This document shows positions 11,901 through 23,840 of a stretch of DNA of 64,000 nt, piece after piece. The notes below the pieces were generated by a model that worked only from the letters and a program-made list of their open reading frames with translations, made no database searches and was not told where the DNA came from. This DNA comes from Antedon mediterranea. Lineage: Eukaryota > Echinodermata > Crinoidea > Comatulida > Antedonidae. Location of the stretch: contig NC_092673.1 in assembly GCF_964355755.1 (NCBI RefSeq), positions 22,389,001 to 22,453,000 of the forward strand, read 5' to 3'. The translations under genes were made by a program, and so were the position numbers. Each line of letters opens with the position of its first letter. The first letter of the stretch is position 1.

Positions 11901-14900
11901 TCATGCTGACCGTTGACTGAGAGTTTCTAACCACCTTGTGTGCCGCTGTCGATTGCCACAGCTAGAAGATTTAACGGAGTAGCCAAACAGCTGTGATTTC
12001 TAATGAATCTTTACTGTAAAAGAAGGTGCAACGACTTGGTTTAATTTGTAGAGAATATTGAGAACGACGACTGTCTGATTTTCTCTTGTGATATTAAAGA
12101 AGATTCCCCTGTTTTGGGTGTGGAATGGTCTGGTGTAACCTGTGGTCACTTGGTTAAGAGGGCGCCCTATGACATACTGACCGGTCACTAAGTCATTGCC
12201 CGAAGTGACCAATACGGTTAGAGAAAAATCGTTATACATTTCAATAACAATAAACATGGCAAATATTCAATTCCAGGTAATTGAGTACACATAAATTCGG
12301 GATAAATTCGATACCTTGGCAAAAATCTTTATTGACCTTTAATTATTGATGGATATAACAAAACATAGGAGAAATTAGGCATACGTTTGAGTTTTAAACG
12401 TAATCATGTAAATTTTCATTTTAAAATATAATGGTTTTAATATATAGGTTTGGTAAATGGTACGGCAAAAGGAGAACTATTGAATCCGTTTATAAATTGC
12501 CCTGTCCGACGTGCCGACATATTTTCGCTTCTTTGAATATTATATTTTGTTAAACTTAAAACACAATCGAAAACGTGTTTTTATGTTTGGTTAGATTTAA
12601 TAAAAGAAAATTGTAAAATTAACAATAAAGTTTACCTATTGTACGACCTCATCTTATTAGTTGACATACCCTGAATGTGAAATGAAGCGACGAAGTGCTT
12701 TCACCGCGAACAGAGAAGGTCACTGCCAAACCGTGTCGCACTTCTTCAATAAATATATCAAAAAAGCCAACTAATTTGTACTTTTTCTAATCACCTAGAC
12801 TCTGTAATTTAACAGACAATGTTAAATGACATATTTTAGTTTTACAAGTGACTTTTAAAAAGTAAGGCTGCATCGTTTTGTAATTTATAAAGCTCGCAGG
12901 AAGTTTCTGCCCGGTAGCATGATCACTTGAACCAGTCTGAGCAAATGGTAACAAGCTGATAAATCCACCGGCTTTCATGTTGCTTGTCGCTTTATAATGA
13001 AAGCTTCCCATCATTTCCACTGCAAAGGCAATGCCCTCTCTTGACTAATAGACCACAACGCGCATGCGCTATCACCGCCTGCCGCTATTGAAGAGGAAAT
13101 ATATTAATGATTTTTGTTCCAAAAATATCGTTGCTTGTCTTATCAAAGAACCCATTTATTGTGAACAAATAAAGCAAGTATACGAACGTCATGACTATGG
13201 ATCAGACGGTATCGATGACGGTTTATCTAGGTCGAGCATTGTTCGTATTCCAAATACTAAATTATGAATATAAACAACGGTCTTTCATCATGTAGGCGAA
13301 TGAATGATAATAACATATTCATATTATTTTCTTCATTAAAAGACTACCATATACGTGTTCAGTTACCGTTACTCACACAAATAAAATTAAAAAATATTAA
13401 ATTGGCCTACTGCTGTATTGTTGGGTAAATATATTCGAAATAGAATTATAAAATAGATCATAAATGCTGAAAATATTTTTTTCTTCTTATTAAATAAAAA
13501 AAAAAAAAATATTTATAGAGAGTTATAGGCTGTACGCCGAATAATGCACGAGAGTTAAGAGCGCACACGAACGAGTTAGTTCGCTGTTGTGCGGCACTGA
13601 CTGTAGTTAAGTGTACGCACGCAAATATACGCGTTAAGCAGGTGCGCATATCAACACATTTGCAAAAAAACCCATACGTTTGTGTTTTAGTAAAAGTAAA
13701 GTCAAATTTTATTTTAGAAATTATAATAAAATATTATTTCTTAATAGTACTCTACTGTTATAAAATTCATTTAGTCTTAAAAATATATAAGTTTATACCC
13801 CGTTTGTACCATAAACAATACTTTATTTATAAACCTTTAATTAGAATATGACTGACACATGCAACGAAAAATATATATATTATATTAAAGATACATTGTA
13901 CTTTTTATACAAATTACTGTAGCTTATTTCGTGTAATCAAACAAACATAAAACGCGTGGGTGTGTAAATACGTTGCATTGCAATATAATTGCATAATACA
14001 ATCAATAGTACACTTTGTTGTATAGCGCCTCACATCACCGACGAAGCATGGAAGCAAGTGTAGTTAGCGTCGGCTTAAAGCGCAAGGTTCAGTATCTAGG
14101 TTAATTCATTCTTATGTACATGTATCGGCCCACTCGTATAACCTCGACCTTGCGCGACCGTGACTTTGAATACTACAGCACGACTTGTTTATCCGCGTTC
14201 TATTTTCGTTCGCGACTGGAATGTTAGTGTGAGTCACCGAATTCATCTAGCCTCGATCACTAATATTACAATTTGCATTAAGTTTTAGTTATCAAATTCT
14301 AAATGAAATCGATAGAAATGTTAGTATAAAATGTTTTTATGCTAAGTATATATTATTTGAGTACATTATCTTACATTTTAAGACTTGTATTAAGCTTTAA
14401 ATCTTTTATTTTATTAAAATACTGTAAAAGGTGATGTGCGTTCATTGAGTTCGCGGTCAGGTTCACGTCAAGTTCACTCGGGTAACACAAAAAAGCGGGT
14501 CGCGCTTCCTGCTCAATTGCTCGGTGTTATTGAACTGCTCTGTGCAGACGAACATTTCCACATTTATGCGCAATATTGCACTTACGATGTTGTTGATTGG
14601 GACTTAAGCGAAACAAGAGAAGTGAATGATATACAGATATTATGGTCATAGATTCTGAATAATATTGGCGGAAAGTCATGTATTATTTATGCTGCACATA
14701 CTATATGCTATATATATATACACTATTTTTCTGTTTTTAAAAATAATGTCAATTTTTTTTAGAATGTTCAATTTATTTTGAGTGTTGACAAAGTGTGCGA
14801 GGCAAGCGGGGCATGCGAGGCGCGCCGAATATTTGTGCGAGGCATTATTTTTATCATTTCCAAAAGTACGAGGCATATAGTTTAGAATTTTAAAAAGTGT

Positions 14901-17565
14901 GAGATATATCTTAACGTGCTATAATAATGTAATGATAATATATAAATCAATTATTTAATATGTCTAAATTAAGTCTAGTTGAATCTAATCCCATGACTAT
15001 TACCCCCGTTTTAGAAATTCTTGGTTTTAATAATATAGTAAATAACAATTCCTAACCACTCTCTGAATTTACCGATACTTAATCGTTTAATTTAATATCA
15101 TTATTATTTTGAGACTGTTTATTACCAGGCAGTAATTAAATAGTATAAATGTTAATGTTAAATTGAGGCCTGTTGTTATTTAGTTCATACAATGATTTGG
15201 GTAGCTCTTTCATAAATGTCTTCAATTACACACAAACAAGAAGAAACTTTTCTTTTAAATATTCCAAAATGTTATCACATATGCACTTTGTATGTTTTTA
15301 CAAATATTACACGAACCTTCTGAGAATGTTTTTATTTTTGTTTTTTGTTTGTTTTTATATCAAGTGTTTTCTTGATTGCTTTTATTGTTTATAAGAAAAT
15401 GTAATAAACGGATCAGACATCACAATATTGTTCAATAGACCAGTGTGAACATCATATGTTTGTCAGCGGAATGTTAATCAGCATTGTACTTGTCACAAGT
15501 ACATGTTTGTGGTCGCTGTTGTAACATAACCTGTAACAGGCCATCATCGTATGGGTCAAGATCATCCAGGGACTACGCTTTATTCCAGCCACACTGCATC
15601 CAGGGTCCATTAAAAAAACACCTACTCGATCGCTAGTGTGTATTCTTCCTTTGAATGATGACCAATTATTGTCATGAATGGCCGAATAGGTACATACGAT
15701 ACTCGTGGTATAACCGTATACAATTCAAATAACTGTCACTAAAAGGAATGTTAAAGATGCATTGTCCCCTTGAAAAAATAATTATTGAACATTTTTTTGT
15801 TGAATAGGCAATTTTAATGTCACATAATAGTTATCCACCTTGACCAAAAATTAGATTGAAAACAAATTATTTACCTGAAAAAATGTAATTTAATGCAAAC
15901 AAATCAAATTGTCTGCCAGCCAATGGATTATTGGTTGAATTTAACCATTTATTTTGTCATTATATAAGTGAAAACATTATTTTTTCTCGTTTTTTTTACA
16001 GAAGTGATTAACTTGATTAAAACTACAAAATAACCTATTCAAAGTCTAATTTAATTAATCTTCATTTTTCATGTTTTTGGGAGACAATGCATCTGTAACA
16101 ACAAAGAATTACTGATACTACAAACATTTATTCATAATTATTAAAAGGTTTTTGTTTTGTTTTTTTCAAGTTTGCAAAAAATTGTCCTTAAAAAGTGACT
16201 TTTTTACCTTTACCTTTATAAATTTCTGTTATAAAGGTAAAACTCTCAATAGTAATTTAAAAAAAAATGTATTATATGGTGGAAACTTTATAGATATATT
16301 GTCCCTCAAAAACATGAACAATTAAGATTAGGCCTAGGCCCTATAGTGAAAAAAGATTTTAATAAGATTTTACTTCTGTTTCCCTCCTCTTCTTTCCTTC
16401 TCATATTTTATTAGAATTTAAATTTTAAGTTTCATAATTTGATGGTTTTTGTTGTTGGACTGAAATAAAGAAATGAATTTCTGATAATTTATTCAATTTC
16501 ATGTTTTTAGGCCTAATTATAACTTTAAACGTAAAAAAAAAAATTGTATGTTTAAAATCATTTTGTGTTCTGCTGCTGTCTTCTTCTTAACTGCGGCAGA
16601 GTGAAATAACTGTGTTAATTTTCATCAACATTATAATAATTAGCATCATTGTGCTTTCATCATCATTATCATTATGGCTCATTAATTATGATTAACACAC
16701 CAAATTATGTTCAATGTTGCGACTGTTGAACTCTCATACACGTGAATGAGATTACTAATATTTATGTATAAGTGTAATATTGTTTTGTTAAATAAATACA
16801 TTTAATACTCATTGCCGTATGACGATAATTGTGACGTGGCATTATCTACAAAGTCAAATGACTAGACAATTTCCATTTTTATCTCGATATGTGTTTATTT
16901 TGTCGTTATATTCACAACAATTTCCGTGTACACCTTGTTTTTACCTTTATCATATATCCTCTGAAGTTTCATTTTTAGTTGCTTTTTTTTATAAAATTAA
17001 TCAGGAATTATACATTAACCCACACAGGTAGCAATCATGCTGCTGAAACTATTCTTGTAGGCCGAATTAATAATGTTACTAGCATGTTCAACATTTCTTC
17101 TAATTGTTTTCTTTCCAATAACGTTGCTAGTCTTGTTTTGAACAATTTGTTCAATTAGGCCTAAATTTTTTTTTTCAATTACAAAACAATTTAACAACAA
17201 ATGACACAAAAAAAGCAAAAGCCAAAAAAGTAAACAACACAGGAAAACATTCAAACACTACAGAAACGTGTAGTAGGCTAGCCTAAAAGAAAAAACAAAT
17301 AAATATTAATTTTATTCAACCTTATTAGGCAATCGGACAAACGTTTAACTTAAAATGTAGAACATGCTGAATAAAGACAAACATTTGCCAACTGAAGAAG
17401 AAAGCAAGAAAACAGAAATCGTGTGGGATGATTACAGAATTTTGAATTGAATTGAATTGAAATGCAGAGAATCTACTTTAATATTTAAAATTGGTCTTAT
17501 TTTCAAGTTATTATTATACCTTTCAATTCATCGAATTTAAAAGGTTGTGCTTGCATTGTGTGCAG
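11901..17565. other. Intergenic sequence upstream of the nuclear receptor
   Basis: No convincing coding exon. Short minus-strand frames at 12,000-12,257 and 12,787-13,020, and plus-strand frames at 13,064-13,267 and 14,436-14,651, are open but match nothing I recognise and lack coherent splice context. A more GC-rich stretch at about 14,030-14,240 could be regulatory. A short GTGCGAGGCA-type repeat lies near 14,790-14,875. One MITE (15,754-16,096) is annotated separately. Confidence 0.4.
15754..16096. mobile_element. MITE, family with ATTGTCCC ends
   Basis: The ends are AAGATGCATTGTCCCC on the left and GGGAGACAATGCATCTG on the right, between TA dinucleotides. Internal landmarks shared with the other copies in this window are TGTCACATAATAGTTAT, CCTGAAAAAATGTAATTTAA and AACCTATTCAAAGTCT. 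There is no coding capacity. The TA flanks suggest mobilisation by a Tc1/mariner-type transposase (inference). Confidence 0.7.
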
Positions 17566-17659
17566 GGATTGGAACGCCGTTTACGCAACATTTCGATGAT
17601 ATGAATTTTATGACGCGATATGTGAATGAAATGCATCGATATGAATTAAATGGTGCGAT

Positions 17660-17826
17660 ATATGAATGAAATGTTTTGAATTGAATGCTTTGAATTGAAT
17701 ATTTTGAATGAAATGTTTTGAATGAAATGTTTTGAATGAAATGTTTTGAATGAAATGTTTTGAATGAAATGTTTTGAATGAAATGTTTTGAATGAAATGT
17801 TTTGAATGAAATGTTTGAATTGAATT
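17660..17826. repeat. 15-bp minisatellite, left arm
   Basis: About ten units of TGAATGAAATGTTTT and variants lie within the left arm of the 17.6-18.4 kb palindrome. Confidence 0.85.
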
Positions 17827-18121
17827 GAAAAGTCAAACTATTGGTGGCGTATGTCATTCTCGCTCGCGATTATTTTCTCAACCTCTTAGGCCTAAGCCTG
17901 GGTACCCTCATCTCTTTTCTTCCACGCTGCCTTTACAGAGAATCCTAACAACCTGGGTTCGGAAATATGTATTCCAATGTTTCAGGTCTGTTAGGGAGTC
18001 TCTGTAAAGGATTCATATTGATGACAGCGTTGAAAGGAGATGAGGGTACCCATGCTTAGGCCTATTAAGAGGTTGAAAAAAAATCGCGAGCGGGAATGAC
18101 ATACGCCGCCAATAGTTTGAC

Positions 18122-18280
18122 TTTTCAATTCAATTCAAACATTTCATTCAAAACATTTCATTCAAAACATTTCATTCAAAACATTTCATTCAAAACATTC
18201 AATTCAAAACATTTCATTCAAAACATTTCATTCAAAACATTCAATTCAAAGCATTCAATTCAAAACATTTCATTCATATA
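18122..18280. repeat. 15-bp minisatellite, right arm (inverted copy)
   Basis: This is the same unit in inverse orientation (AAAACATTTCATTCA), in the right arm of the palindrome. The mix of TTTCATTCA and TTCAATTCA variants differs in order from the left arm. Confidence 0.85.
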
Positions 18281-18369
18281 TCACACCATTCAATTCATAT
18301 CGATGCATTTCATTCACATATCGCGTCAAAAAATTCATATCATCGAAATGTTGCGTAAACGGCGTTCCA

Positions 18370-18888
18370 TAGATATTGCCTATACTGTATCCTAAAAAAT
18401 GAATGCTTAGTATATAAATATACTTGACACGGTGGACTTTGAAACGAAAACTAAATACGGTAATTGAGGAAATCCAAGTGAAACAAGGTACAGTCACAAG
18501 CATACCACATGCAATTACTAAAGCCTTGGTATTATGAGCACTTGTACGTACGAATTACGTAAATGATTTCACTTATACGCGCTACCAAAAATATAGCTAG
18601 TGATTGATTATTGGATAAATATATTATTGATTTAATCGATCGATTAATTGATTGTCATTTATGTATATACGTTTTGACTCCTTTTTTCTGGTTGAACTAT
18701 AACCTTAAAGCCCTATTGTTTGTAGGGTTATTTAAGTTTTTCTGGCATAAGTGCATTATACTCTTATTTTTGTGTTATAACATAATGGTGTATCTGAAAA
18801 TAAATTGAATTTAAATTGAATTGATTGTTGTTGTATGTTGTTGAATTTAAGACCATCTATTCAATCAATCAATAAACCTTGTAGACTA
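18370..18888. other. Non-coding spacer
   Basis: No coding or repeat feature is recognised between the two palindromic elements, apart from weak AATCAAT-type inverted similarity to the outer flank at about 21,610-21,630. Confidence 0.4.
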
Positions 18889-19817
18889 GGCTATGAATGA
18901 GGTAGGTGCCACCCGGAGAGGTAGAAATTCTCATATGACTTTTCTAGACCAGTTTTTTTCTGGGGAATCCAAATATATTGGGTAAACGGGCTGTAACCTG
19001 AGAACTTTCGCGTGAGGGCGCTTTTTTCAAAATGGCTGCCAGTTACAGTAGACTATGATATCTTGGCAACCACTGGTCATAGAGAGGTGATTTTGGTGTC
19101 AAATTATTCGGAATGTACATGTTCCTATTTGATGTAATAGAACATTTTGTCAGAAAATGGCCGGAAATACCTCTATTGACCTTTGACCCAATATCTAACA
19201 GATATCATATCTCCGTAACTACTCGACACAGAAAGTTGTAATTGGTGTCAAACTCTCCAGAATATAGATGTTTATATTCAGACTAATAGAACATTATCTG
19301 TAAAAATGACCGGAAATAACGTTACTGACCTTTGACCCAAAATGCAAGACATTTCTCCCATCTGATCACGTTAATCTTGTCAATTAATTCATTTTGTGCC
19401 AATTGGAGGTTGACATTCTCATATTATTTTCTGGACCAGTTTTTCATGTGCAATCCGAATATATGAGATAAATAAGCCATAACAAGGCCAAGAATTTAAT
19501 TCTTTTACTACATACATGCTTCCCTTTAGTGTTTCAGACTGTATGTCGTGTATTAATCTTCAAGATCGCTCACATCACTGCAATCTGAAAAGTCTTCATA
19601 TTCATTATGTGTAAACAGTTCCTGGACATCAGTGGGAATCACTGTCTCAATCCATTTAGGCTCCATTTGTTCGTTCCATCCATTGTGTGTACTGTTGTTG
19701 ACAAAATCATTGACGTCTGCTGATTGCCATTCTTTAGTAATGAAGTGTGCTCTAAGTATATGAAACTCAAGGGTCTGCTGACATAGTGGCAGTAATTATA
19801 TATCTGTAATCTGGTTG

Positions 19818-20093
19818 TGTCTGGAAAACTTTCTGTTGAAGATATCATATCTTGCTTGATTTACACTTTTCCCCTTCACTCCATACAATAGTGAAACATA
19901 CTCTTCAAATTCCTCATACAACTCTTTTGATGGAACATCTGACACTCCAAGGTTGCAGAATGTGTCAACAAATTTTGCTTTTGATTCCAGAAGCTTCCAG
20001 CAGGTACGTTTTCCTTTCCGAAAGAAAGCGGAGTTATAATCGTTACCTGTGAAAGCATGGAATCCAATAAGGGATGATTTCTGCGCTTTTGTT
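19818..20093 (-). pseudogene. Captured ORF fragment, left-arm copy
   Basis: Read on the minus strand, this arm encodes the same roughly 90 residues as the right arm, including SLIGFHAFTGNDYNSAFF and later SKELYEEFEEYVSLLYG. It belongs to a protein family common in marine invertebrate genomes, often near mobile elements, with the consensus pattern xLLGFHAFxGCDxxSAFxGKGK. I know of no established function. Only a C-terminal piece is present, without a start or splice sites. Confidence 0.5.
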
Positions 20094-20163
20094 TCAAAAT
20101 GTCAAAGTTCTGGAGACTTTGACATTCCAGTCATTTCACTATCTCATTTCATAGGGTGATGGG

Positions 20164-20529
20164 CAGAGGGTAATTATTGATACAAACACTGGGAAATACC
20201 GAAATGTACTGAAATTGAGTGACATTGATTTAACAAAAGTGCAGAAATCATCCCTTATTGGATTCCATGCTTTCACAGGTAACGAGTATAACTCCGCTTT
20301 CGTTCGGAAAGGAAAACGTACCTGCTGGAAGCTTCTGGAATCAAAAGCAAAATGTGTTGACACATTCTGCAACCTTGGAGTGTCAGATGTTCCATCAAAA
20401 GAGTTGTATGAGGAACTTGAAGAGTATGTTTCACCATTGTATGGAGTGAAGGGGAAAAGTGTAAATCAAGCAAGATATGATATCTTCAACAGAAAGTTTT
20501 CCAGACACAACAAGATTACAGATATATAA
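20164..20529 (+). pseudogene. Captured ORF fragment, right-arm copy
   Basis: An open frame runs from before 20,164 to a stop at 20,529. It includes KSSLIGFHAFTGNEYNSAF followed by RKGKRTCWKLLESKAK and a C-terminal RYDIFNRKFSRHNK. It has no upstream ATG, so it is a fragment. It is the more extended copy: the first 20 or so codons lie in the loop between the arms. A GCD motif normal in the family appears as GNE here and GND in the left arm. The same family may also be present as a relic at 34.7-35.3 kb. Confidence 0.5.
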
Positions 20530-20720
20530 TTACTGCCACTATGTCAGCAGACCCTTGAGTTTCATATACTTAGAGCAAACTTCATTACTAAAGAATGGCA
20601 ATCAGCAGACGTCAATGATTTTGTCAACAACAGTACACACAATGGATGGAACGAACAAATGGAGCCTAAATGGATTGAGACAGTGATGCCCACTGATGTC
20701 CAGGAACTGTTTACACATAA

Positions 20721-20940
20721 AGCCTGGTTTCCATTAAAATCGCTACACGCGCAGATGTCGCCGACGCAATCGGGAAGGCTCCCCGATTCATCGCAGTCAA
20801 ATCGGCAAAGTTCAACCATGTTCAACTTTGCCGATTTTGTCGGCGATGAATCGTATACGCGTACTAGATCCCCGATAAACTCTAGCGTTTCCATAGAATC
20901 GCTACGCTCTGTCGTGTAGCGATTTTATGGAAACCAGGCT
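20721..20940. mobile_element. MITE nested in the right arm
   Basis: The terminal inverted repeats begin AGCCTGGTTTCCAT on both sides and extend about 28 bp. The element is flanked by TAA on the left and TTA on the right. The corresponding site in the left arm (19,605-19,607) has a single TAA and no insert, giving a natural empty site. A 3-bp TWA duplication is typical of PIF/Harbinger MITEs. The interior is itself partly palindromic around TCGGCAAAGTTCAACCATG. Confidence 0.8.
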
Positions 20941-21605
20941 TTATGAATATGAAGACTTTTCAGATTGCAGTGATGTGAGCGATCTTGAAGATTAATACAC
21001 GACATACAGACTGAAACACTAAAGGGAAGCATGTATGTAATAAAAGAATTAAATTCTTGGCCTTGTTATGGCTTATTTATCTCATATTACTCGGATTGCA
21101 CATGAAAAACTGGTCAAGAAAATAATATGAGAATGTCAACCTCCAATTGGCACAAAATGAATTAATTGACAGGATTAACGTGATCATTTTTACAGATAAT
21201 GTTCTATTAGTTTGAATATAAACATCTATATTCTGGAGAGTTTGACACCAATTACAACTTTCTGTGTCCAGTAGTTACGGAGATATGATATCTGTTAGAT
21301 ATTGGGTCAAAGGTCAATAGAGGTATTTCCGGCAATTTTCTGACAAAATTTTCTATTACATCAAATAGGAACATGTACATTCCAAACAATTTGACACCAA
21401 AATCAACTCTCTATGACCAGTGGTTACCAAGATATCATAGTCTACTGTAACTGGCAGCCATTTTGAAAAAAGCGCCCTCACGCGAAAGTTCTCAGGTTAC
21501 AGCCCGTTTACCCAATATATTTGGATTCCCCAGAAAAAACTGGTCTAGAAAAGTTATATGAGAATTTCTACCTCTCCGGGTGGCACCTACCTCATTCATA
21601 GCCTA

Positions 21606-22099
21606 ATCTATTGATTATTCAATCGGTCGGCCAATACCAAACGCAATTGGTATGCATGTGGGTGGGAAACGGAAGATTACCAAAAAGAATTAGAATGGGA
21701 CTGAAAAATCACTAAGATAAAACAGTGACCGAGTCAGCATAATTCACATTAAACAATTTATTAGAAAATAAGGAACCAACCCGCAATATCTATAATGCCA
21801 CCATTATCTTTATAATGTTTATACGGTATTTCGCAATATATTATTTCATTATTAAACTAGGTCGGTTTAAAAATAAACATTATTCATTATTTATGCTCGC
21901 CTTGGGCAACGTCATCGATCCTCGTATTGTGTTCATTATTTTGTTTGTTGTTTATTTCATATAGGCGTATTTTTCTACAGTCAGGCACAGGCCTATATTA
22001 GGCCTATATAAACCAATTGTAGTTTTTGGTAACTGTAAATTATTTATATGCGTTCGGTTTTTTTTTTGTAAAAAGAAATCATTGGCCCGTTACCGCTGT
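21606..22099. other. Non-coding spacer
   Basis: No exon or repeat boundary is recognised. AGGCCT words occur near 21,990. Confidence 0.4.
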
Positions 22100-22262
22100 A
22101 AAGCTCTGACTACACTATCAAACTAGTTTGAAGAAAAAAAAGGATGTGCCCAAATATGGTAGTGATATACTCAAATATGGTAGTGATATGACATCATCAT
22201 GTCCATATTATGGGCACATAACATTTGTTGTCACATAAAGTTTGATAGTGTAGACAGAGCTT
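22100..22262. mobile_element. TA-MITE, family with TACACTATCAAACT ends (copy 1)
   Basis: The ends are AAGCTCTGACTACACTATCA and the complementary TGATAGTGTAGACAGAGCTT, with a TA dinucleotide before the left end. The interior holds two units of a TATGGTAGTGATAT motif. There is no ORF. Confidence 0.8.
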
Positions 22263-22363
22263 CAGAGTCATGAAATTATGATATATGTGGACTTTTATTT
22301 TACATTTACCAACGTAGACCCATACTTAACAAGGCCAACAGCCATTAAGTCGCGTGCTACAAT

Positions 22364-22450
22364 GCATAGTGATACCGGACCGACAGACAAACAGACCTAC
22401 AGACAGACAGACCGACAGACAGACGGACCGACCGACATAGTGAACTATAC
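22364..22450. repeat. GACA/GACC microsatellite block (copy 1)
   Basis: A tetranucleotide array of GACA and GACC lies between the fixed flanks GCATAGTGATACCGGAC and GACATAGTGAACTATA. The same flanks and array recur at 23,020-23,134. Confidence 0.8.
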
Positions 22451-23019
22451 TGACCGAAATTACTGAACATGTTTAAAAATGTTGAAATGTTTAAAAACAT
22501 TTATATTTTTTTAATTTACACGTGCGTAGCCTGTCACTTTTGACGTGCTCGTATAACGTAATTTCGAGTTGAAAAGTAAGTCAAGAAAACAGAAATCAGG
22601 CAAGAAGAATGCGCAATAACATTTAACGCGCAGTGCGCGCGCAAAAATCTGCGCACTCATGGCAATTTTGTAAACGCTTAAAATTGCCTGAAAGGTACTC
22701 TTATTTCATCGAAAATAAATTTTGAAAATTTTAAGCGCGCTTACGCATGCGTTACATGCGCTACGCACGTAATTGTATTGCCATATGATGATTTATGCCC
22801 TGAAATTTATGAGTACCAAATTTTATTTAATTGTGATTCATGGTTGTTAAGATATGATTACAAACGTGATTTCGTTAAATCGTGCGTAGACCACGTAATT
22901 TTTTATTGCGCACCGTGAAAACATAACCACATCGATTCCTGGCCATAAGGAATATTCTGTGAAAAATTGACTTAGCTAGATTAAACTGATATCAAGATAA
23001 GGTCATAAAGCGATAAAAC
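22451..23019. other. Non-coding spacer with CG-rich alternating stretches
   Basis: Contains alternating purine-pyrimidine runs such as GCGCAGTGCGCGCGC near 22,630. No coding exon is recognised. Confidence 0.4.
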
Positions 23020-23152
23020 GCATAGTGATACCGGACCGACAGACAGACAGACAGACAGACCGACAGACAGACCGACAGACAGACCGACAGACAGACAGAC
23101 CGACCGACCGACCGACCGACATAGTGAACTATAGAGTCGCTTCCACGCGACT
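23020..23152. repeat. GACA/GACC microsatellite block (copy 2)
   Basis: It has the same flanks as the block at 22,364 and a longer array. It ends with a small hairpin (AGTCGC stem, 6-base loop, GCGACT) after GAACTATAG. Probably part of a dispersed short element carrying its own microsatellite. Confidence 0.7.
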
Positions 23153-23559
23153 AAAAAACACCAAAGCAATGGATTCTTTTTGTTCTATTCAATTTGCCCG
23201 TGCGTTTATGATATAGTTATGATACCATTTTTAAAAGCGTATTTATGCCCGATTTCTATAGAAAACGCTCTGTAATATTTGGGCATTCTACTGCCGCATA
23301 TAGGCCTAAGAGCGCTAAACAATGTACCGTAGTTCAGTTAAAATCGAAATATTGAAAGTCGTATGAAATGAGGTAGGCCTATTATCGAAACTAGTTTCCC
23401 CGTTGTCTCATTAGGTTATATAGGTATAGGCACACAATTCGATAAATTCTGTATCACCTAAATAATATAATCGTCATCGATTTATTAGTTTGTCTAACCT
23501 ACCAATGTCTTGTTTTGGTTTCTGTGATACAGTGTTATGTTGTTCTCTATTAGTTGTCA

Positions 23560-23840
23560 CTGTCCCCTATAAAACATGAAAAACAAAGATGAATAAGATC
23601 AATTTTGAATAGGCCATTGTGTAGTTTTAACATTGTCACGTTGTGACGAAAAAATTTACCAAAATAATTAAAAAGACAAAGTAAACAGTTAAATCTAACC
23701 AAAAACCTGTTGACTTCCAGAAAATGGATTTTTTTTTACTTCAATTTCAATTTTATCATGTAATTTTTTTTTGCGATCCAATTGTTTTTGTGTAAAAGTG
23801 AATAACAATTATGTGAAGATGACCTATTTAGCATAATTTT
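23560..23840. mobile_element. Degraded MITE of the ATTGTCCC family (inverse)
   Basis: Contains CACTGTCCCCTATAAAACAT, GAATAGGCCATTGTGTAG and AACCAAAAACCTGTTGAC, matching the complement of the internal landmarks of the family. Ends are eroded. Confidence 0.5.

Larger units (their letters stand above)
17570..18369. mobile_element. Palindromic (foldback) element with minisatellite arms
   Basis: An almost perfect 800-bp palindrome. The left end reads TGGAACGCCGTTTACGCAAC and the right end is its reverse complement, and homology continues inward to about 17,947 and 17,995, leaving a loop of about 50 bp. Each arm contains an array of a 15-bp unit (TGAATGAAATGTTTT on the left, its complement on the right), with occasional TGAATTGAA variants. 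The repetitive proteins this array appears to encode on both strands are artefacts. There is no transposase and no clear target-site duplication. Confidence 0.75.
18889..21605. mobile_element. 2.7-kb inverted-duplication element with captured ORF fragments
   Basis: Two arms of about 1.2 kb are inverted copies of each other. The left outer end contains TAGGCTATGAATGAGG and the right outer end contains its complement. The arms meet around a loop of about 137 bp (about 20,094-20,230). Each arm carries the same ORF fragment, read toward the outside, and the copies differ by scattered substitutions. The right arm additionally contains a nested 220-bp MITE. No transposase or integrase is visible. 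It is either a long-TIR non-autonomous transposon that captured a gene piece or an inverted duplication of a segment. Confidence 0.75.

Noticed and set aside
12000-13267. Short ORFs on both strands that could be small genes
   Set aside because: No recognisable family, no splice support and AT-rich codon use. Not enough to call.
17537-18395. Repetitive FHSKHFIQNIS-type ORFs on both strands
   Set aside because: They are the 15-bp minisatellite in the arms of the palindrome. The two strands encode the same thing because the arms are inverted.
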